Origin: Lachnospiraceae bacterium
GTDB lineage: Bacteria > Bacillota > Clostridia > Lachnospirales > Lachnospiraceae
Direction of reading: 5' to 3'
Assembly (NCBI GenBank): GCA_017439675.1
Contig: JAFSIQ010000044.1
Span: 62,001-126,000, forward strand
Length of the DNA: 64,000 nt
Part shown: piece by piece, positions 42,611-51,249 of the stretch
Layout of the letters: each line of letters opens with the position of its first letter
Numbering within the stretch: position 1 is the first letter of the stretch
Position numbers and translations under genes: made by a program
The notes under the pieces: model-generated
Database searches by the model: none
Told to the model about the DNA's origin: nothing
The model's input: only the letters and a program-made list of their open reading frames with translations

Positions 42611-44926
42611 ATGGCAGCAGTTACGAAATTTCCAGAACCTTTGGTTTTTGGATTGGATATTGGAACAAGAAGTATTGTGGGAACCGTTGGATATCGGGAC
42701 GGAAAGCAATTTCATATTGTAGCACAATGTGTGAAGTATCATGATACAAGAGCAATGATGGATGGCCAGATTCATGATATTAATAAAGTGGGCGAAGAGA
42801 TTGTATATGTGAAGGAGAATTTAGAACAACAGCTTCAAGGACGCAAGTTGAAGGAGGTTTGTATAGCTGCTGCTGGACGTGTATTGAAAACTTCTTTGGC
42901 AAAGGCGGATTATGATTTTACGGACACTACGGTAGTGACTCAAGAATACATACACTCTTTAGAGATGCTAGGTGTAGAGACTGCCCATGAACAGATGTTG
43001 AAAGAAAATGATACAGATGTTAAGTTTTTCTGCGTGGGTTATACTGTTGTCAAATATTTTTTGAATGATTTTGAAATTTCCAATTTGGAAGGTCATAAGG
43101 CACATAAGATTGGTGCAGAGGTATTGGCTACATTTTTACCAGAAGAGGTTGTAGATGGATTGTATGCTGCTGTGGCATTAGCAGACCTAGAGATTGCCAA
43201 CATGACATTGGAGCCGATTGCTGCTATTCAGGTTGCCATTCCCGACAGTTACCGTTTGTTGAATATTGCACTTGTGGATGTGGGAGCAGGAACGTCGGAT
43301 ATCTGTATTACAAAGGATGGAACCATTGTAGGATATGGAATGCTTCCAAAAGCAGGCGATGAAATTACAGAAAAGTTAATTAAGGAATATTTGGTGGATT
43401 TTGCAACTGCGGAAAAGATTAAAATGATTGGTCCCAGAAAGAAGAATTTGGTATATAAAGACATAATGGGTGTCAGTCAGAAGGTTACTCCGCAGGAGGT
43501 CTATGATAAAGTCAATGATACAGTAGATAGCATTACAGAACAGATTGCAAAACGAATTGTGAATTTGAATGGAGATAAGCCTGTTTCGGCTGTGTTTGTT
43601 GTCGGTGGTGGTGGCAAGATACCAGGCTTTACGGATAAGCTTGCTGCTCATTTAGACTTACCATCAGAGCGTGTTGCACTTCGCGGCGAAGAAGTGTTGG
43701 GCTTTGTAGATATTCACGTGGAAGATGTGAAGAAGGATCCACTGTTGGTAACTCCAATTGGTATTTGTTTGAATTTTTATGATCAGAAAAATCGCTTTAT
43801 TTATCTGACTGTGAATGAGGAACGTGTGAAGCTATATGACACGGATAAGTTGACTGTATTTGATGCGGCTTTGGCATATGGGTTATCAAACGATGCCATA
43901 TTCCCAAAACGTGGAGCAGATTTGAATTACACCTTGAACGGAAAAAAGAAGTTTGTTCGTGGCAAAGCTGGAGAGCCCGCAGTAATCACCTTGAATGACG
44001 TAGAAGTGGGAATGAATCATTTGATTCAGGCAGGTGACCGTATTCAGATTATAGAGTCTACATCTGGAGAGGACGCAAAGGCTGTTCTCAACGAAGTGGC
44101 AGATTTGGATGCTACGATTTCCTTTGTAGTGAATGATGTGACTGTGAATTGTCCAAAGGTTGCCAGTGTGAATGGCAAATTAGAATCTGAATTTTATGAA
44201 TTGAATGAGGGAGATAAGATAGACGTTCTCAATTATTATACTTTGTCACAATTGATGCAATTTATGGATATCGAGACACCGCATGAAGTGTTTGTCAATG
44301 GTGCAAGAGCAGGTGCAGACACAAAGATTTACGAGAATTTTAATGTGGCTTGGATTGATAAAGAGGAAGCATATAAGGCGCAACGGTTTGTAGAGGACGA
44401 AGTGGTTGAAGATGATTCTGAGGTTGATGAGTCAGATATGGCAAGTTCTTTGGATAATAGTTTAGATATTACACAAGAAACGGTAACTTTGAAGTCCGTA
44501 TTTGACGCACCTATATTTGATAAATCGGTGAGTGGAAAAGCAGCAGTTGAGACATCTACTGTTGATGATACCACATTGACAGAAATTCCGCCGAAGCGAA
44601 ATCTTGACAGCGTGCAGGAGATTTTGTTTGATCAGCCCGGTACGACAAGCTCTGCGCAGATGACAAAGCAGGATTTGGTGAATCAGTGGATTGAAAATGC
44701 ACATCGCAATGCTCCTGATATAGAGATGCGGGTTTCGGTGAATGGAAAGAATATATTATTGACAGGGAAGTCGTCTTATGTGTTTGTTGATGTGTTTGAC
44801 AAGTATGAATTTGATTTGAAAAATGTTAGAGGTTCAAAGCTTGTACAGACCATTGATGGTGCGGAGGCACAACATTTTAGCCCATTACATAATGGAGCGG
44901 TAGTAGAGATTTATTGGAAGGAATAG
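42611..44926 (+). CDS. Enlarged FtsA-like cell division/actin-fold protein
   Basis: A 771-residue protein. Residues about 10-400 have the actin/HSP70 fold of FtsA: 'FGLDIGTRSIVGTVGYRDG' (phosphate 1), 'VDVGAGTSDICITKDG' (phosphate 2) and 'VFVVGGGGKIPGFTDKLA' (adenosine loop), with an inserted 1C-like part between. Classical FtsA is about 400-420 residues; here another 350 follow, made of several short beta-rich units with recurring 'vNG..........GD.i.i' patterns (near 440-490, 510-560, 570-600 and 695-770), separated by an acidic linker (about 605-690). This long form is known from clostridial genomes; its partners are not. It may act in division or in another membrane assembly. Confidence 0.8.
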   Translation: MAAVTKFPEPLVFGLDIGTRSIVGTVGYRDGKQFHIVAQCVKYHDTRAMMDGQIHDINKVGEEIVYVKENLEQQLQGRKLKEVCIAAAGRVLKTSLAKADYDFTDTTVVTQEYIHSLEMLGVETAHEQMLKENDTDVKFFCVGYTVVKYFLNDFEISNLEGHKAHKIGAEVLATFLPEEVVDGLYAAVALADLEIANMTLEPIAAIQVAIPDSYRLLNIALVDVGAGTSDICITKDGTIVGYGMLPKAGDEITEKLIKEYLVDFATAEKIKMIGPRKKNLVYKDIMGVSQKVTPQEVYDKVNDTVDSITEQIAKRIVNLNGDKPVSAVFVVGGGGKIPGFTDKLAAHLDLPSERVALRGEEVLGFVDIHVEDVKKDPLLVTPIGICLNFYDQKNRFIYLTVNEERVKLYDTDKLTVFDAALAYGLSNDAIFPKRGADLNYTLNGKKKFVRGKAGEPAVITLNDVEVGMNHLIQAGDRIQIIESTSGEDAKAVLNEVADLDATISFVVNDVTVNCPKVASVNGKLESEFYELNEGDKIDVLNYYTLSQLMQFMDIETPHEVFVNGARAGADTKIYENFNVAWIDKEEAYKAQRFVEDEVVEDDSEVDESDMASSLDNSLDITQETVTLKSVFDAPIFDKSVSGKAAVETSTVDDTTLTEIPPKRNLDSVQEILFDQPGTTSSAQMTKQDLVNQWIENAHRNAPDIEMRVSVNGKNILLTGKSSYVFVDVFDKYEFDLKNVRGSKLVQTIDGAEAQHFSPLHNGAVVEIYWKE

Positions 44927-44929
44927 CCT

Positions 44930-46624
44930 ATGGATTCAACATCTGTTTTTGAAATTCAAAAAAAAGGAATATTGCTGCATCGACTGGTGTATATTATTTA
45001 TTTGCTGCAGAGAGTGTTATTGCAGGCACTTCGGGAGGAAGTCTCTCTTTTTAACACTATTTTGATTGTAGTTTCTATTGCTGTGTGTTTTATCGCAGAG
45101 GAGTTTTCTTATCGCAAGAATTATTTTGATAGTGTATTATATGTTAAGATATTGCGTTATACACAATGTATAGCATCTGTGTTAATGATTGGTTTTATGC
45201 AGATGTATGACGGCTCGGAGGTCGCTATTATCAGCTTTGTCTTGTTGTTTATGATAGACTTCTTTCTAGCTATGGAAGTTAGTGACAAGGAGAAGGTGCT
45301 CAGCTGTGTTGCTATGGTGGGAGTTCCCCTCATTGTTGTTATCGTGATTAAGATGTCAATTAGTTTGGGATATGAGTGGTTATTCCTGTTCTTTGATGCA
45401 ATTATTTTGCTAGTTGTCCTGTTCTTTGAAGCGTACTATTTTGTAGATTACAACGACAAAAAGGATAAGCTTATTTATAGTCAGCAACGTGCGTTTGATG
45501 AGCTTGTAGAGAAGAATGAAAATATTCTTAATATGCAGGACAAAATTAAGAATACCAATTTTCAGCTCAATATTCAAAAGCATGACTTACAAAACGCAAA
45601 TCATCAAATTCAATTGGCAAACAAGGAAATGGTTGCCCAGGCGGAAATTCTACATTACATATCTATGTCCTTTGATATGTCAAAGATTTCCAACCAGATT
45701 ACAGAATCCATTATGATGGTTAGGCAACTGGGATTTTGTGGAGTTTATATTAAAGAAGGTGCTTATTTGAATAAGCATCCAAACTATGTAATTAAAACCA
45801 CTATGGGACAGTTGCACCGAAAGATTAAGGATTCTATTGAGGATTTGTATACAGAAGTAGTGGAACGAGGCGAAACGGAAGTGTTTTTACATGATGATGA
45901 AACTAGTCGGATTCCGTTTTTGAGAAATGTGAATATTAATTCTGTATATATGAAGCTTTTGGGTACAGAGGAAGAAAATTATGGTCTCTTTATTATCGGT
46001 GATAGCAGACGGAATCTGTTTCGGGATAATATGTCATTTTATGATGTGATTATGGCGCAGTATGATATTGCGATTCAGAATACGAAGACATACAATGAAA
46101 TGCAACAGATGGCACGTAAGGACGGTTTGACAGGTATCAATAACCGCATCTACTTTAATCAGTTGTTTCAGGAAAATGTACAACAGGTTATTCGTGAAGA
46201 TGGTTGTATGAGTGTTGCACTGTTTGATATTGATAAATTCAAGTCTGTTAATGATACGTATGGACATTTGGCAGGAGATGAGGTCATTAAGTGTATTGCC
46301 ACTGTAGCAGAACAGTGCATAGAAAAGTATAACGGATTTGTATGTCGGTACGGTGGTGAAGAGTTTGTGGCTGCGCTGCCGAATACAAAGTTAGAAGTCG
46401 CGCAACCTATCATTGAAGAGCTGTTTGATGAGATTTGTAGTAAGGTGGTCTTATATAACGAATACACAATTCCGATTAGTATTAGTATTGGTTTGACATC
46501 CTATCCAGAGATTTGTAAGAATCCGGATGAATTGCTAAAACGCGCAGACTGGTGCATGTATTATGCAAAGGAGCATGGAAGACATCAGATTAATGTAGAT
46601 GATGGTAGTATTGAACGTGTATAA
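44930..46624 (+). CDS. Membrane-bound diguanylate cyclase (GGDEF)
   Basis: A 564-residue protein. Six or so membrane segments (residues about 15-175) are followed by a coiled coil (about 185-245), a GAF-like region (about 250-385) and a GGDEF domain (about 400-560) with 'DGLTGINNRIYF', 'ALFDIDKFKSVNDTYGHLAGDEV' and the active-site 'RYGGEEF'. It should make cyclic-di-GMP from GTP. The RxxD inhibitory site normally nine residues before is K-Y-N-G here, so product inhibition is probably missing. It starts three bases after the FtsA-like gene, with GGAAGGA upstream, and precedes ackA. Confidence 0.92.
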   Translation: MDSTSVFEIQKKGILLHRLVYIIYLLQRVLLQALREEVSLFNTILIVVSIAVCFIAEEFSYRKNYFDSVLYVKILRYTQCIASVLMIGFMQMYDGSEVAIISFVLLFMIDFFLAMEVSDKEKVLSCVAMVGVPLIVVIVIKMSISLGYEWLFLFFDAIILLVVLFFEAYYFVDYNDKKDKLIYSQQRAFDELVEKNENILNMQDKIKNTNFQLNIQKHDLQNANHQIQLANKEMVAQAEILHYISMSFDMSKISNQITESIMMVRQLGFCGVYIKEGAYLNKHPNYVIKTTMGQLHRKIKDSIEDLYTEVVERGETEVFLHDDETSRIPFLRNVNINSVYMKLLGTEEENYGLFIIGDSRRNLFRDNMSFYDVIMAQYDIAIQNTKTYNEMQQMARKDGLTGINNRIYFNQLFQENVQQVIREDGCMSVALFDIDKFKSVNDTYGHLAGDEVIKCIATVAEQCIEKYNGFVCRYGGEEFVAALPNTKLEVAQPIIEELFDEICSKVVLYNEYTIPISISIGLTSYPEICKNPDELLKRADWCMYYAKEHGRHQINVDDGSIERV

Positions 46625-46665
46625 AATATTTCTTAACTGGACAACTAGATTATGGAGGTAGAAAG

Positions 46666-47856
46666 ATGAATGTTTTCGTTGTGAACTGCGGTAGTTCATC
46701 GTTAAAGTATCAATTGATTAACATAGATACGGAAGCGGTGATTGCAAAGGGAATATGTGAAAGAATTGGAATTGACGGTCGCTTGAAGCATAAGCCGACA
46801 GGGAAGGAAGAGGTGTCAAAAGAGGTTGCTATGCCAGACCATAAAAGTGCGGTTTCCTATGTTTTAGAAGCCTTGACGGATTCTTCTTATGGTGTGATTA
46901 AGGACTTGAGTGAGATTGATGCTATTGGACATCGTGTTGTACATGGTGGCGAGAAGTTTGCAAGTTCTGTTGTGATTACAGATGATGTAATTAAGGCTAT
47001 TGAAGAGTGCAATGATTTGGCACCACTTCATAATCCGGCGAATTTGATTGGTATTGCAGCATGCGGAGAGTTGATGCCGCAGGTTCCTATGGTTGCTGTA
47101 TTTGATACGGCATTTCACCAGACTATGCCTAAGAAGGCTTATATGTATGGATTGGCGTATGAATATTATGAAGAATACAAGATTCGTAAATATGGTTTCC
47201 ATGGAACATCACATAGTTTTGTGTCAAAGCGGTTAATTGAAATTCTAGGAAAGACAGGACAGACATCTAAGGTGATTATTTGTCATTTAGGAAATGGTGC
47301 TTCTGTTACGGCGGTACAGGATGGAAGATCTGTGGATACAAGTATGGGATTTACCCCGTTAGATGGATTGATTATGGGAACTAGAACAGGAAGTATTGAT
47401 CCGGCAGTTGTTCAGTATATTGCTGATAAAAAAGGATACACCATTGACGAGGTCATGGATGTATTGAATAAGAAATCCGGTGTGGATGGTCTTTCGGGTG
47501 TGTCTAGCGATTTTAGAGATTTAGATGAAGCTAGTATGGCAGGCGATGAAAAAGCAATTCTTGCACTTGAAATGTTTGCATATCGTGCTGCACAGTATAT
47601 TGGCGCCTATGTGGCATCTATGAATGGTGTCGATGCGATTGCATTTACAGCTGGTATTGGTGAGAATGATGACAAGGTTCGTGCTGCTATTTGTCAGTAT
47701 CTTGGATATCTTGGGATTACTTTAGATGAAGAGGCAAACAAAGTGAGAGGAAAAGAAGCGAAAATTACGACAGCAGACTCTAAAGTACCTGTTTATGCGA
47801 TTCCAACTAATGAGGAACTTGCTATTGCAAGAGAGACTGTAGCACTCGTGAAATAA
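46666..47856 (+). CDS. ackA: Acetate kinase
   Basis: A 396-residue enzyme of the normal length that turns acetyl phosphate and ADP into acetate and ATP. Signatures 'VFVVNCGSSSLKYQLIN', 'AVFDTAFHQTMP', 'YGFHGTSHSFVSKR', 'HLGNGASVTAV' and 'TPLDGLIMGTRTGSIDP' are complete. The ATG follows TGGAGG. The usual partner pta is not beside it. It points to fermentative acetate production. Confidence 0.98.
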   Translation: MNVFVVNCGSSSLKYQLINIDTEAVIAKGICERIGIDGRLKHKPTGKEEVSKEVAMPDHKSAVSYVLEALTDSSYGVIKDLSEIDAIGHRVVHGGEKFASSVVITDDVIKAIEECNDLAPLHNPANLIGIAACGELMPQVPMVAVFDTAFHQTMPKKAYMYGLAYEYYEEYKIRKYGFHGTSHSFVSKRLIEILGKTGQTSKVIICHLGNGASVTAVQDGRSVDTSMGFTPLDGLIMGTRTGSIDPAVVQYIADKKGYTIDEVMDVLNKKSGVDGLSGVSSDFRDLDEASMAGDEKAILALEMFAYRAAQYIGAYVASMNGVDAIAFTAGIGENDDKVRAAICQYLGYLGITLDEEANKVRGKEAKITTADSKVPVYAIPTNEELAIARETVALVK

Positions 47857-47883
47857 AGAAAGTTTTCCACTTTTAAAATAATG

Positions 47884-47912
47884 TTGACAAAGTTTTTCAA
47901 AATATGTATAAT
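47884..47912 (+). promoter_or_regulatory. Consensus promoter of yceD-rpmF
   Basis: Perfect TTGACA at 47884-47889, 17-base spacer and TATAAT at 47907-47912, 31 bases before the yceD ATG. Confidence 0.85.
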
Positions 47913-47942
47913 AGCTGACGTGTGAGTTTAGGAGATGAAAAC

Positions 47943-48476
47943 ATGTTGTTAAACTTATATGATGTAATATCTGTTGTAGGCAGGGAAGAGGTTGTACAAG
48001 CTGAACTCGGTAATTTAGTATCAAGCTATCACGGTGAAGCAATCAAGGTAACTGGTAAAGACTCCTTTGAGGTTACATTGAAAAGTGTATCGAAGGATAA
48101 CATTACGGTTTCTTGTCAGGTGAATGTACAGATGATTCGTACTTGTAGCAGATGTTTGGAAGAGGTTGAATGTGAATATCCATTGACCATTTTCCGCAAT
48201 ATTAATGTGGCAAAGAAAGAAGCGTATGTAGAGGATGCTTCTGATGCCGATGAGATAAGTTATATTGAAGACTGTAATCTGGATGTAGACATGCTCGTTT
48301 TGGATGAGTTATATACTGTAATTCCAATGAATATTCTTTGTAAAGAGGATTGTCAAGGGATTTGTAAAGTATGTGGAACCAATCTGAATGAGAGCACATG
48401 TAATTGTGACCAGACGGTTCCAGATCCAAGAATGGCAGTTTTTAGTGATATCTTCAATCAATTTAAGGAGGTGTGA
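47943..48476 (+). CDS. yceD: YceD/DUF177 family protein
   Basis: A 177-residue protein starting at the ATG behind TAGGAGA. The conserved zinc-type cysteine pairs are 'IRTCSRCLEEVECEY' and 'CKEDCQGICKVCGTNLNESTCNC' near the end. YceD is linked to 23S rRNA accumulation and is nearly always next to rpmF, as here (three bases apart). Its exact molecular role is not settled. Confidence 0.9.
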   Translation: MLLNLYDVISVVGREEVVQAELGNLVSSYHGEAIKVTGKDSFEVTLKSVSKDNITVSCQVNVQMIRTCSRCLEEVECEYPLTIFRNINVAKKEAYVEDASDADEISYIEDCNLDVDMLVLDELYTVIPMNILCKEDCQGICKVCGTNLNESTCNCDQTVPDPRMAVFSDIFNQFKEV

Positions 48477-48479
48477 ATA

Positions 48480-48656
48480 ATGTCTATCTGTCCAAAGAAC
48501 AAATCTTCAAAGGGAAGAAGAGATAAGAGAAGAGCTAACTGGAAGATGACTGCTCCAACTTTAGTAAAGTGTTCTAAGTGTGGAGAGTTGATGGTTCCTC
48601 ACAGAGTTTGTAAGAAGTGTGGAAGCTACAACAAGAAAGAAATCGTTGAGGCTTAA
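48480..48656 (+). CDS. rpmF: 50S ribosomal protein L32
   Basis: A 58-residue protein (MSICPKNKSSKGRRDKRRANW...) with four zinc-binding cysteines in two C-x2-C pairs ('CSKCGELM', 'CKKCGSY'), the zinc-binding form of L32. The ATG lies just after the yceD stop, with AAGGAGGTG at the yceD end as ribosome site. A hairpin follows. Confidence 0.97.
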   Translation: MSICPKNKSSKGRRDKRRANWKMTAPTLVKCSKCGELMVPHRVCKKCGSYNKKEIVEA

Positions 48657-48680
48657 TCTTAATAACATAGCAAGTTTAAT

Positions 48681-48712
48681 GAATCCGAGAGAATACGTCT
48701 CTCGGATTCTTG
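48681..48712 (+). terminator. Terminator after rpmF
   Basis: GAATCCGAGAGA (48681-48692) pairs perfectly with TCTCTCGGATTC (48698-48709); the U tract (TTGCGTTT) is weak. Confidence 0.7.
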
Positions 48713-48751
48713 CGTTTAAATTAAGATTTTTTGATTTACATAAGATTTTAC

Positions 48752-48780
48752 TTGCTTTTTTTTGAAAATAGTGTTATTCT
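48752..48780 (+). promoter_or_regulatory. Candidate promoter of the rimP-nusA-infB operon
   Basis: TTGCTT at 48752-48757, 17-base spacer, TATTCT at 48775-48780. The transcript would start near 48787 and carry a leader hairpin. Confidence 0.45.
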
Positions 48781-48804
48781 TTCATGGTAACATATTGATT
48801 CGGT

Positions 48805-48833
48805 AAGAGAGTGGGCAATTTGTCCACTCTCTT
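48805..48833 (+). promoter_or_regulatory. Leader hairpin of the rimP operon
   Basis: AAGAGAGTGGGCA (48805-48817) pairs with TGTCCACTCTCTT (48821-48833), one G-U pair and a three-base loop. It lies about 20 bases after the predicted start and 42 before the rimP ATG. There is no clean T run, so it is more a leader element than a terminator. Confidence 0.55.
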
Positions 48834-48875
48834 TACGTCTTGTTTTAAAATTGAATAAAGGAAGGTGGTCATTTT

Positions 48876-49349
48876 ATGACTAAGAAAGAAATCGAGTCTA
48901 CCTGTGAAGAATTAGTGTTGCCGATTATTGAAGAACGCGGATTTGAACTGGTGGATGTAGAGTATGTGAAGGAAGGCTCGAATTACTATTTGCGTGTATA
49001 TGCAGATAAGGAGGGTGGAATAACCATTAACGATTGTGTGGATGTTAGTCGTGCACTGAATCCGTTATTAGATGCCTATGATAAGGAATTTAAGGATGCG
49101 TATATTCTTGAGGTTAGTTCACCGGGGCTTTTGCGACCATTAAAAAAAGACAAGGATTTTGCTAGAAATCTTGGCAAAATGGTAGAAATCAAATTGTTTA
49201 AGCCGTTAGATGATAACAAGGTAAAAGAATTTGAAGCAGAATTAAAGGAATATGATGAAAAGACAATTACAGTACTCACTGAAGAGAATGAGGAAGCTGT
49301 TATTGATAGAAGTAACTTAGCGCTAGTTCGATTGGCGTTTGAATTTTAA
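48876..49349 (+). CDS. rimP: Ribosome maturation factor RimP
   Basis: A 157-residue protein needed for 30S subunit assembly. 'ELVDVEYVKEGSNYYLRVYADKEGGITINDCVDVSRAL' and 'YILEVSSPGLLRPLKKDKDFARNLGKMVEIKLF' are the two family blocks. AAGGAAGGTGG precedes the ATG. It is the first gene of the conserved rimP-nusA-ylxR-ylxQ-infB-rbfA run. Confidence 0.96.
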   Translation: MTKKEIESTCEELVLPIIEERGFELVDVEYVKEGSNYYLRVYADKEGGITINDCVDVSRALNPLLDAYDKEFKDAYILEVSSPGLLRPLKKDKDFARNLGKMVEIKLFKPLDDNKVKEFEAELKEYDEKTITVLTEENEEAVIDRSNLALVRLAFEF

Positions 49350-49381
49350 GAATACGATACAATAAAGGAGGAGTCGGAAAA

Positions 49382-50617
49382 ATGACGGAATTAATGCTTG
49401 CGTTAGAGCAAATTGAAAAGGAGAAAGGAATTTCAAAGGAAGTAATTATTGAAGCAATTGAAAAATCATTATTGGATGCCTGTAAGAAGGATTTTGGAAA
49501 AAGCGATAATGTAACAGTGAATATGGATCGTGAAACTGGTGCAATCGAGGTATTTGCTGCTAAGACAGTTGTAGAAGAAGTCGCAGATGAAGCAACAGAG
49601 CTTGCGATTGAGAAGGCATTGATGCTTAGTAAGAAGCACAAGGTTGGAGATGTTGTCAATGTGGAAATTACTCCAAAGAACTTTGGTCGTATTGCAGCAC
49701 AACAGGCTAGAAGCGTAATTGTTCAAACAATCAAAGAAGAAGAAAAAAAGGCACTTTATGAACACTTTTATTGCAAGGAAAAGGATGTAGTAACAGGTGT
49801 TGTTCAGCGTTATGTCGGAAAGAATATTTCCGTTAGTTTGGATGACAAAATGGATGCATTACTGATGGAAAATGAACAAATTAAGTCTGAACATTACAGA
49901 CCGACAGACCGTATTAAGCTTTATATTGTCGAAGTAAAGGAAACAAACAAGGGACCAAAGGTAATTGTTTCTCGTACACATCCAGAATTAGTAAAGCGTT
50001 TGTTTGAGAAAGAGGTTACGGAAGTGGCAGACGGTACTGTTGAAATCAAGTCCATCTCCCGTGAAGCTGGTTCTCGTTCGAAGATTGCAGTATGGTCGAA
50101 CGACCCAAATGTAGATCCAGTAGGTGCTTGTGTAGGATTAAATGGTAATCGTGTTAATACAATAGTAGATGATTTGAAGGGTGAAAAGATTGATATTATC
50201 ACATGGAGTGAAGATCCAGCAATCTTTATCGAGAATGCATTAAGTCCATCCAAGGTTGTAGATGTAAAAGTGGATGTGGATGAAAAGAGTGCAAGAGTCG
50301 TAGTTCCAGACTACCAGTTGTCCTTAGCAATTGGTAAAGAGGGACAGAATGCCCGCCTTGCTGCAAGATTGACCGGTTATAAAATTGATATTAAGAGTGA
50401 ATCACAAGCGAGAGAAGCTTATGGTTATGATGACGAGTATGATGACTACGATGATTATGACGAGTATGATGAGTATGATGAAGAGTATTCTGATGATGAG
50501 TATGCAGACGAGAGCTATGCTGATGAAGAATATGATGAGTATGATGAAGAATATGCAGACGAAGAGTATTCTGATGATGGATACGATGATGATGAATACG
50601 ATGATGAGGAAAAATAA
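49382..50617 (+). CDS. nusA: Transcription factor NusA with acidic Tyr-rich tail
   Basis: A 411-residue RNA polymerase-binding factor controlling pausing and termination. The N-terminal RNAP-binding domain (about 1-125), an S1 domain ('EKDVVTGVVQRYVGKNISVSLD', about 135-200) and two KH domains ('SRTHPELVKRLFEKEVTEVADGTVEI', 'ACVGLNGNRVNTIVDDLKGEKIDII', 'AIGKEGQNARLAARLTGYKIDI') are present; the last ends at about 345. The remaining 65 residues are almost only Asp, Glu and Tyr with a few Ser and Ala (50423-50614), in place of the long acidic domains of proteobacterial NusA. This tail is encoded by GAT/GAA/TAT repeats. ylxR follows. Confidence 0.96.
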   Translation: MTELMLALEQIEKEKGISKEVIIEAIEKSLLDACKKDFGKSDNVTVNMDRETGAIEVFAAKTVVEEVADEATELAIEKALMLSKKHKVGDVVNVEITPKNFGRIAAQQARSVIVQTIKEEEKKALYEHFYCKEKDVVTGVVQRYVGKNISVSLDDKMDALLMENEQIKSEHYRPTDRIKLYIVEVKETNKGPKVIVSRTHPELVKRLFEKEVTEVADGTVEIKSISREAGSRSKIAVWSNDPNVDPVGACVGLNGNRVNTIVDDLKGEKIDIITWSEDPAIFIENALSPSKVVDVKVDVDEKSARVVVPDYQLSLAIGKEGQNARLAARLTGYKIDIKSESQAREAYGYDDEYDDYDDYDEYDEYDEEYSDDEYADESYADEEYDEYDEEYADEEYSDDGYDDDEYDDEEK

Positions 50618-50663
50618 AATTGTAGTCGTTGGTATTAGATGATTTGAATAGGATGTGATAGAT

Positions 50664-50933
50664 ATGGCTAAAAAATCCCCACTTCGCAAGTGTGTTGGTT
50701 GTGGTGAAATGATTGCAAAAAAAGAAATGCTCCGTGTTGTAAAGACAAAAGAGAATGAAGTTTTGTTAGACATCACTGGAAAAATGAATGGTAGAGGAGC
50801 GTATTTACATTTCAGCAAAGAATGCTTTGATAAGGCAGTGAAGTCAAAGGGTCTGGAGCGTTCCTTCAAAATGTCTATTAGCCCAGAAGTTTATGAAAAA
50901 CTAAGTGAGGAGATGATAGACATTGGTGAATAA
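50664..50933 (+). CDS. ylxR: YlxR (DUF448) RNA-binding protein
   Basis: An 89-residue basic protein with the family motif 'RKCVGCGEMIAKKEMLRVVKTKENEVLLDITGKMNGRGAYLHFSKECFDKA'. The start is the ATG at 50664. Structures of relatives suggest RNA binding; YlxR is reported as a nucleoid-associated or RNase P-interacting regulator in some species. It overlaps ylxQ by 11 bases. Confidence 0.93.
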   Translation: MAKKSPLRKCVGCGEMIAKKEMLRVVKTKENEVLLDITGKMNGRGAYLHFSKECFDKAVKSKGLERSFKMSISPEVYEKLSEEMIDIGE

Positions 50934-51246
50934 TAAAGCATTGTCCATGTTAGGAATTGCAACAAAGGCAGGAAAAACTGTTACTGGTGAGTTTTCAACG
51001 GAAAAGGCAGTTAAGGAAGGTTCCGCATTTTTAGTTGTAGTTGCAGCAGATGCATCAGATAATACCAAAAAGAAGTTTCGAAATATGTGTGATTATTATC
51101 AAGTAACAATCAAAATATTTGCAGATAAAAATGCGTTGGGAAATGCTTGTGGAAAAGAATTTAGAGCTTCCCTTGCGGTCACAGATGAAGGATTGGCAAA
51201 TGCAGTAATTAGGCAAATTGATAGTTATGGTAATTTGGAGGTGTAA
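50923..51246 (+). CDS. ylxQ: L7Ae-family RNA-binding protein YlxQ
   Basis: A protein of about 107 residues starting at TTG 50923 or GTG 50926; both overlap the end of ylxR, with a GAGGAG about a dozen bases before. 'MLGIATKAGKTVTGEFSTEKAVKEGSAFLVVVAADASDNTKKKF' is the L7Ae/L30e fold. Relatives bind kink-turn RNA. It lies four bases before infB, its usual position. Confidence 0.92.
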   Translation: MVNNKALSMLGIATKAGKTVTGEFSTEKAVKEGSAFLVVVAADASDNTKKKFRNMCDYYQVTIKIFADKNALGNACGKEFRASLAVTDEGLANAVIRQIDSYGNLEV

Positions 51247-51249
51247 CCA

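Noticed and set aside
50402-50869. Ile-rich antisense frame opposite the nusA tail
   Set aside because: It is the complement of GAT/GAA/TAT repeats and has no independent support.
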